From positions 62,001 to 126,000 of the forward strand of contig NZ_UAPQ01000001.1 of NCBI RefSeq assembly GCF_900444995.1: a stretch of DNA of 64,000 bases. Reading direction: 5' to 3'. Within the stretch, counting starts at the first letter, position 1; the number at the start of each line of letters is the position of its first letter. The position numbers were made by a program, and so were the translations under genes. Shown in pieces: positions 60,823-64,000 of this stretch. The notes below the pieces were generated by a model. That model was given only the letters and a program-made list of their open reading frames with translations, was not told where the DNA came from and searched no databases. Source of the stretch: Actinomyces bovis (GTDB lineage Bacteria; Actinomycetota; Actinomycetes; Actinomycetales; Actinomycetaceae).

Positions 60823-61242
60823 TCAGGCGGCGCTGCGCAGGACCTTGGCCAAGGTCTCCTGCAAGGTCATGGGGTCCAGGGGGCGGGAGACAATCGCATC
60901 TGCCTTAGCCCAAGTGGCCAGCCAGGCGTCCTGCGGGCGCGCGGTCAGCAGGACCACGGCAGGTCCTTTGCCCACGGTGGTCATCAGTTCATGAGCCAGA
61001 CCCATGCCGCCAAGCTTCTTGGCTTCCGCGTCTAGGACCAGGGCAGCAAAAGGCGGCTTGCCGGCCTTCTCACGGTCAGCAATGGCCAGGCGGACACCAT
61101 CAGCGGTGGCGCATTCAGTCCAGTTCACCAGGGGTAGCCCCTTGGCCGGGCGGCGACCGATGCCATTAATCACCTGCTGGCGCACATTCGAGTCGTCAGC
61201 GAAGACGAGCAACTCAAGGCTCTCGGCGGCCTGGTCGGTCAT
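60823..61242 (-). CDS. Orphan receiver-like protein without output domain
   Basis: 139 residues from ATG 61242, preceded by GGAGG. It has a single CheY-like fold: ELLVFADDSN with the paired acidic residues, FAALVLDAEA with the phospho-acceptor Asp, VVLLTARPQDAW with the switch Thr. The usual Lys in the C-terminal KP motif is Arg (IVSRPLDP). No DNA-binding or ANTAR domain follows and no kinase gene is nearby. It may sense or pass on a signal by protein contact. The longer frame to 61383 is rejected for lack of similarity. Confidence 0.75.
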   Translation of the reverse strand: MTDQAAESLELLVFADDSNVRQQVINGIGRRPAKGLPLVNWTECATADGVRLAIADREKAGKPPFAALVLDAEAKKLGGMGLAHELMTTVGKGPAVVLLTARPQDAWLATWAKADAIVSRPLDPMTLQETLAKVLRSAA

Positions 61243-61388
61243 GGTTCCTCCATACGGCGTAGGGCGGCGACTGAGGACAGTGTAGCGGCCCACGTCACGC
61301 TCTAAGCAGAGCCATTCCATAGGCACTAGGTCCCAGCTAGCCCGATATCCTGGAAGCGTTCCACTAGTCATCAGATAAGGCAACCGCT

Positions 61389-62012
61389 ATGACCGTCTAC
61401 ACCCTTCCCGAGCTCCCCTACGACTACACCGCCCTAGAGCCGCATATCTCCGGCCGCATCATGGAGCTGCACCACGACAAGCACCACGCCGCCTACGTGG
61501 CTGGCGCCAACGCTGCACTTGAGGCCCTGGCCGCTGCCCGTGAGTCCGGTGACCTGGCTACAGTGAACCTGTGGGAGAAGAACCTGGCCTTCAACCTGGG
61601 TGGTCACACCAACCACTCCGTGTTCTGGAAGAACCTGAGCCCCAACGGCGGCGGCGAGCCTGAGGGTGAGTTGGCCGAGGCTATCAAGGACTCCTTCGGT
61701 GACTTTGCGCGCTTCAAGGCCCACTTCACCGCAACCGCCATGGGAATCCAGGGCTCCGGTTGGGCCGTCCTGGCCTACGACTCGCTCTCCAACAAGCTGG
61801 TTATTTTCCAGCTCTTCGATCAGCAGGGCAACGTACCGGTAGGCACCATTCCGCTGTTCATGGTGGATATGTGGGAGCACGCTTTCTATCTGGATTACCT
61901 CAACGTCAAGGCCGACTACGTCAAGGCCATCTGGAACATCGCCAACTGGGCGGATGTTTCTGCGCGCCTGGCCGACGCCGTCGCCCGCACGCAGGGCCTG
62001 ATCCTGCGCTGA
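61389..62012 (+). CDS. sodA: Superoxide dismutase (Fe/Mn family), Gln145 paralogue
   Basis: 207 residues; AAGG lies upstream of the ATG. Metal ligands His28, His76, Asp160 and His164 are kept. Residue 145 is Gln ([10 protein letters not shown]), as found in manganese-type SodA proteins of the same group, so it probably prefers Mn. Most residues are shared with the first copy; the duplication is probably old, since differences are spread over the protein. A strong hairpin at 62028-62065 ends the gene. Confidence 0.96.
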   Translation: MTVYTLPELPYDYTALEPHISGRIMELHHDKHHAAYVAGANAALEALAAARESGDLATVNLWEKNLAFNLGGHTNHSVFWKNLSPNGGGEPEGELAEAIKDSFGDFARFKAHFTATAMGIQGSGWAVLAYDSLSNKLVIFQLFDQQGNVPVGTIPLFMVDMWEHAFYLDYLNVKADYVKAIWNIANWADVSARLADAVARTQGLILR

Positions 62013-62027
62013 TCTCCTAGCGCTAAG

Positions 62028-62065
62028 GCTGTGGCCCCGGAACCAGCAAGTTCCGGGGCCACAGC
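62028..62065. terminator. Strong terminator after second sodA
   Basis: GCTGTGGCCCCGGAA (62028-62042) and TTCCGGGGCCACAGC (62051-62065) form a perfect 15-bp stem with an 8-nt loop, followed by TTTAG. It lies between the converging sodA and FKBP genes and can serve both. Confidence 0.85.
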
Positions 62066-62091
62066 TTTAGCAAGTTGCGAGTCGTGAGTTC

Positions 62092-63045
62092 TTAGCCCAG
62101 ACGCTCCAGATCGATCACACGAGCCATTGACGGCGTACCCGAGTTGGCATCACCGGGAATCAGGGCCACTACGCGGGAACCCACCGGCACCCCCACAAAG
62201 CCCTTAATGATCTCGTCAGTGCCTGCCAAGATGGTCAGCGGGTGGTTCTCATCCCAGGTGGAGTAGGTCTCCTTGTTGTCCCAGCTGGTGCCATAGTTCT
62301 GGACGACTACATTGGAGGTCTCGGTGATGGCCTCACCGGTGCCACGTGCCAGCACGAAGAACTCGTTCTGAGTTGGCTCGGCAGCGCCTTCGTTGACGGA
62401 GATCTTGGCGGGACCTCCCAGGTCTCCGCTGACAGTTAGGCCGCGGTCGGCAATCTGCTGGGCGCCTTCCATCACAGCATTCTTGGTGCCGGAGTTAATG
62501 TCAGTAATCGACTCGGTTCCTACGACGTCAACCACAAAGACGAGCGAGCCGGTGGGGAAGCCACTGGCGGCATCGGTGCCGTAGGCGTACTGGGCAGGGA
62601 TAGACATTAATAGGCGGTCACCCACGTGAGTGCCGGGCAGGCCACAACGCCAGCCAGTAATGACGCCATCAACCGAGAAACTGGCTGTCTTCTTGAAGGA
62701 GAAAGAAGACTCGAAGGGCTTAGCCCCATCCCACTGCCAGCCGACGTAGTTCACGGTGATAGAGGAGCCCTTAGCGACCTCCGCACCATCACCGGTCTTA
62801 AGCGTCTTAACAGTGAGATTCTCGGGCGCCTTCTCACCAGACCACTTGATAGTCGGCTCCGCACCGTAGTCACCAGTGATGGTCGGGAGAGCAGAAGAGT
62901 CCTTGTCAATCGTCAGGGTTGAACAGTCGACATTCTTAGCAACCGGGATCGACTTGGGCTCCTCCTTCTTATCCTTTGAGCAGCCTGTCAGGCCAAGCGT
63001 GGCGGCTAGGGCCAAGACGGCCAGGACTTTTGGCGTGCGGCGCAC
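62092..63045 (-). CDS. FKBP-type peptidyl-prolyl isomerase lipoprotein
   Basis: 317 residues from GTG with GAGGAG upstream. The signal peptide ends in the lipobox LTGC (Cys at 22), so it is anchored outside the membrane. A complete FKBP domain spans about 75-185 (VNYVGWQWDGAKPFESSF, then VITGWRCGLPGTHVGDRLLMSI and PAQYAYG). A second FKBP-like unit follows to the end (WDENHPLTILAGTDEIIKGF, VGSRVVALIPG), but it lacks most of the active-site aromatics and looks degenerate. It assists folding of exported proteins. Confidence 0.92.
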   Translation of the reverse strand: MRRTPKVLAVLALAATLGLTGCSKDKKEEPKSIPVAKNVDCSTLTIDKDSSALPTITGDYGAEPTIKWSGEKAPENLTVKTLKTGDGAEVAKGSSITVNYVGWQWDGAKPFESSFSFKKTASFSVDGVITGWRCGLPGTHVGDRLLMSIPAQYAYGTDAASGFPTGSLVFVVDVVGTESITDINSGTKNAVMEGAQQIADRGLTVSGDLGGPAKISVNEGAAEPTQNEFFVLARGTGEAITETSNVVVQNYGTSWDNKETYSTWDENHPLTILAGTDEIIKGFVGVPVGSRVVALIPGDANSGTPSMARVIDLERLG

Positions 63046-63102
63046 AGATACTCCTCAGAGTTGTGTTGGGTGGGGTTTGGAAGGGTGTAGTTAAGCGGCA
63101 GC

Positions 63103-63504
63103 TCAGTGGAAGGACTCGCCGCAGGCGCAGGTGCCAACCGCGTTGGGGTTGTCAATGGTGAAGCCCTGCTTCTCGATGGTGTCTGCGAAGTCAATCGTGG
63201 CGCCAGATAGGTAGGGCACGCTCATGCGGTCCACCACTACCTCGACGCTTTCCATATCCGCGCTGCCCGTCGGGAAGGAGCGCAGGGCATCGCCATCGAG
63301 CAAGCGCTCGTCAAAGTAGAGCTGGTAGACCAAGCCGGAGCAGCCCCCGGGCTGGACTGCCACGCGCAGGCGCAGGTCGTCGCGGCCCTCTTGGGCTAGC
63401 AGGCTCGCGACCTTGGCGGCAGCCACCTCAGTCAGGGAAACCTCGTGGGTGGGGGTCTCGGTGGTTGTGGTGGTGGACGCGGTGGTCGCGGTGGGCTCTG
63501 CCAT
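63103..63504 (-). CDS. erpA: A-type iron-sulfur cluster carrier (ErpA/HesB)
   Basis: 133 residues. The three conserved cysteines lie in PGGCSGLVY and GTCACGESF, as in the HesB/IscA/ErpA group that passes Fe-S clusters to target proteins. An N-terminal Thr-rich stretch of about 20 residues precedes the core and is unlikely to matter for function. AGGAG lies 8 nt before the ATG. Placing it next to the FKBP and ABC-F genes gives no further hint. Confidence 0.93.
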   Translation of the reverse strand: MAEPTATTASTTTTTETPTHEVSLTEVAAAKVASLLAQEGRDDLRLRVAVQPGGCSGLVYQLYFDERLLDGDALRSFPTGSADMESVEVVVDRMSVPYLSGATIDFADTIEKQGFTIDNPNAVGTCACGESFH

Positions 63505-63525
63505 TTGCGGGACTCCTGTGTCTGG

Positions 63526-63543
63526 TCAGCCCGGTTGGGCTGA
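63526..63543. terminator. Small hairpin between the ABC-F gene and erpA
   Basis: TCAGCCC (63526-63532) and GGGCTGA (63537-63543) pair around GGTT, followed on the plus strand by GGTTTTC. Both flanking genes read on the minus strand, so a function is uncertain. Confidence 0.4.
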
Positions 63544-63662
63544 GGTTTTCAAGGCACGTGCAGCGGGGCGCGCGTGCTTCTACTGACACCCTACTTCCAT
63601 GGGCTACGTATCTGCCATGTGAGCCACACAGTGACGGGTCTCACCATGGTTGCTTACAGGGC

Positions 63663-64000
63663 TTAGGCGAGGGTAACGAGCTCCATATAGGAGTCATTCC
63701 AAAGGTCTTCGTCCCCATCAGGCAGTAGCAACACGCGGTCTGGTTGCAGGGCCGCCACCGCACCCTCATCGTGGGTTACCAGCACGACGGCGCCAGCGAA
63801 GGTGCCCAGCGCACGCAGCACCTCCTCACGACTGGCGGGGTCAAGGTTGTTGGTGGGTTCGTCCAGGAGCAGCACATTGGCTGAGGAGACAACCAGCAGA
63901 GCCAGAGCCAGGCGAGTCTTCTCACCTCCGGAGAGCACACGGGCGGGTTTATCGGCGTCGGCACCGGAGAACAGGAAAGAGCCCAGCACGGAGCGCACTT
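63663..64000 (-). CDS. ABC-F ATPase, C-terminal part (cut by window edge)
   Basis: About 112 C-terminal residues are visible. VLSGGEKTRLALALLV is the ABC signature and LLLDEPTNNLDPASREEVL the Walker B with the second half of an ABC-F ATP-binding cassette, followed by VVLVTHDEGAV (H-loop). Members such as EttA and Uup act on ribosomes. The rest lies beyond the window edge, so the subfamily cannot be decided. The gene is upstream of erpA by 158 bp. Confidence 0.88.
   Translation of the reverse strand, partial: VRSVLGSFLFSGADADKPARVLSGGEKTRLALALLVVSSANVLLLDEPTNNLDPASREEVLRALGTFAGAVVLVTHDEGAVAALQPDRVLLLPDGDEDLWNDSYMELVTLA

Overview
The window reads as chromosomal core sequence from a high-GC Gram-positive actinobacterium, probably of the Actinomycetaceae (Actinomyces/Schaalia type). 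The lineage markers are families confined to or typical of Actinobacteria: SepH, DUF3710, DUF3159, DUF4193, DUF5998, DUF7455, an ImuA'/ImuB/DnaE2 mutasome, class II DAHP synthase and a primary sigma factor with an acidic N-terminus. Genus is not resolved from sequence alone. Genes are densely packed on both strands with many 4-bp ATGA/GTGA overlaps. No gap between genes exceeds 300 bases; the longest (about 285 bp, upstream of sepH and between parE and doxX) hold only leader or promoter sequence. I saw no phage, transposase, integrase or CRISPR array.

Layout. 1-3.2 kb: end of an organophosphate/hexose-phosphate antiporter gene coupled to an inositol-monophosphatase-family gene, facing a LacI regulator and a small acidic protein. 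3.4-10.3 kb: FAD oxidoreductase, M3 peptidase, GNAT-MazG-like fusion, MFS exporter, tRNA-Leu(GAG) and hexose-6-phosphate mutarotase, all on the minus strand. 10.4-12.5 kb: a HAD phosphatase fused to an AI-2E-type membrane protein. 12.5-23.5 kb: two SOS loci (dnaE2; imuA'-imuB) bracketing a LysP-like permease, a polysaccharide deacetylase lipoprotein, a SatD-like/membrane-protein pair and a PAP2 phosphatase; the satD/PAP2 gap carries two matching palindromic operators. 23.7-30 kb: PEBP-like protein, SDR, trmL, aconitase, TRAM RNA methyltransferase. 30-34 kb: a potassium locus with a KimA-like importer divergent from two RCK (TrkA) proteins. 34-39.5 kb: the DUF3159/OB/DUF3710/DUF4193 cluster, sepH, a phosphodiesterase and DUF5998. 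39.6-47.2 kb: topoisomerase IV genes parC and parE in opposite orientation around an amidohydrolase and a tandem GNAT. 47.5-50.6 kb: DoxX/DCC pair, DUF7455, primary sigma factor. 50.8-57 kb: polyprenyl synthetase, PASTA kinase, DAHP synthase, PPi-phosphofructokinase. 57-64 kb: two superoxide dismutase paralogues, acyltransferase, DEDD/GIY-YIG nuclease, orphan receiver protein, FKBP lipoprotein, ErpA-type Fe-S carrier, and the end of an ABC-F gene.

Points of most interest. The primary sigma factor contains, between its acidic tract and the sigma core, about 105 residues that read like the opening coils of a right-handed beta-helix (DUF1565/NosD-like) protein, which is not expected in a sigma factor. 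The satD/PAP2 intergenic region has two 22-bp sites of the form CTTGTA-N10-TACAAG, each directly followed by T and a potential -10 hexamer. The two SOD paralogues differ at residue 145 (His versus Gln), the position linked to metal preference in mycobacterial SodA. About ten genes lack a Shine-Dalgarno sequence and instead carry TANNNT ending 6-7 nt before the start codon, which indicates frequent leaderless transcription.
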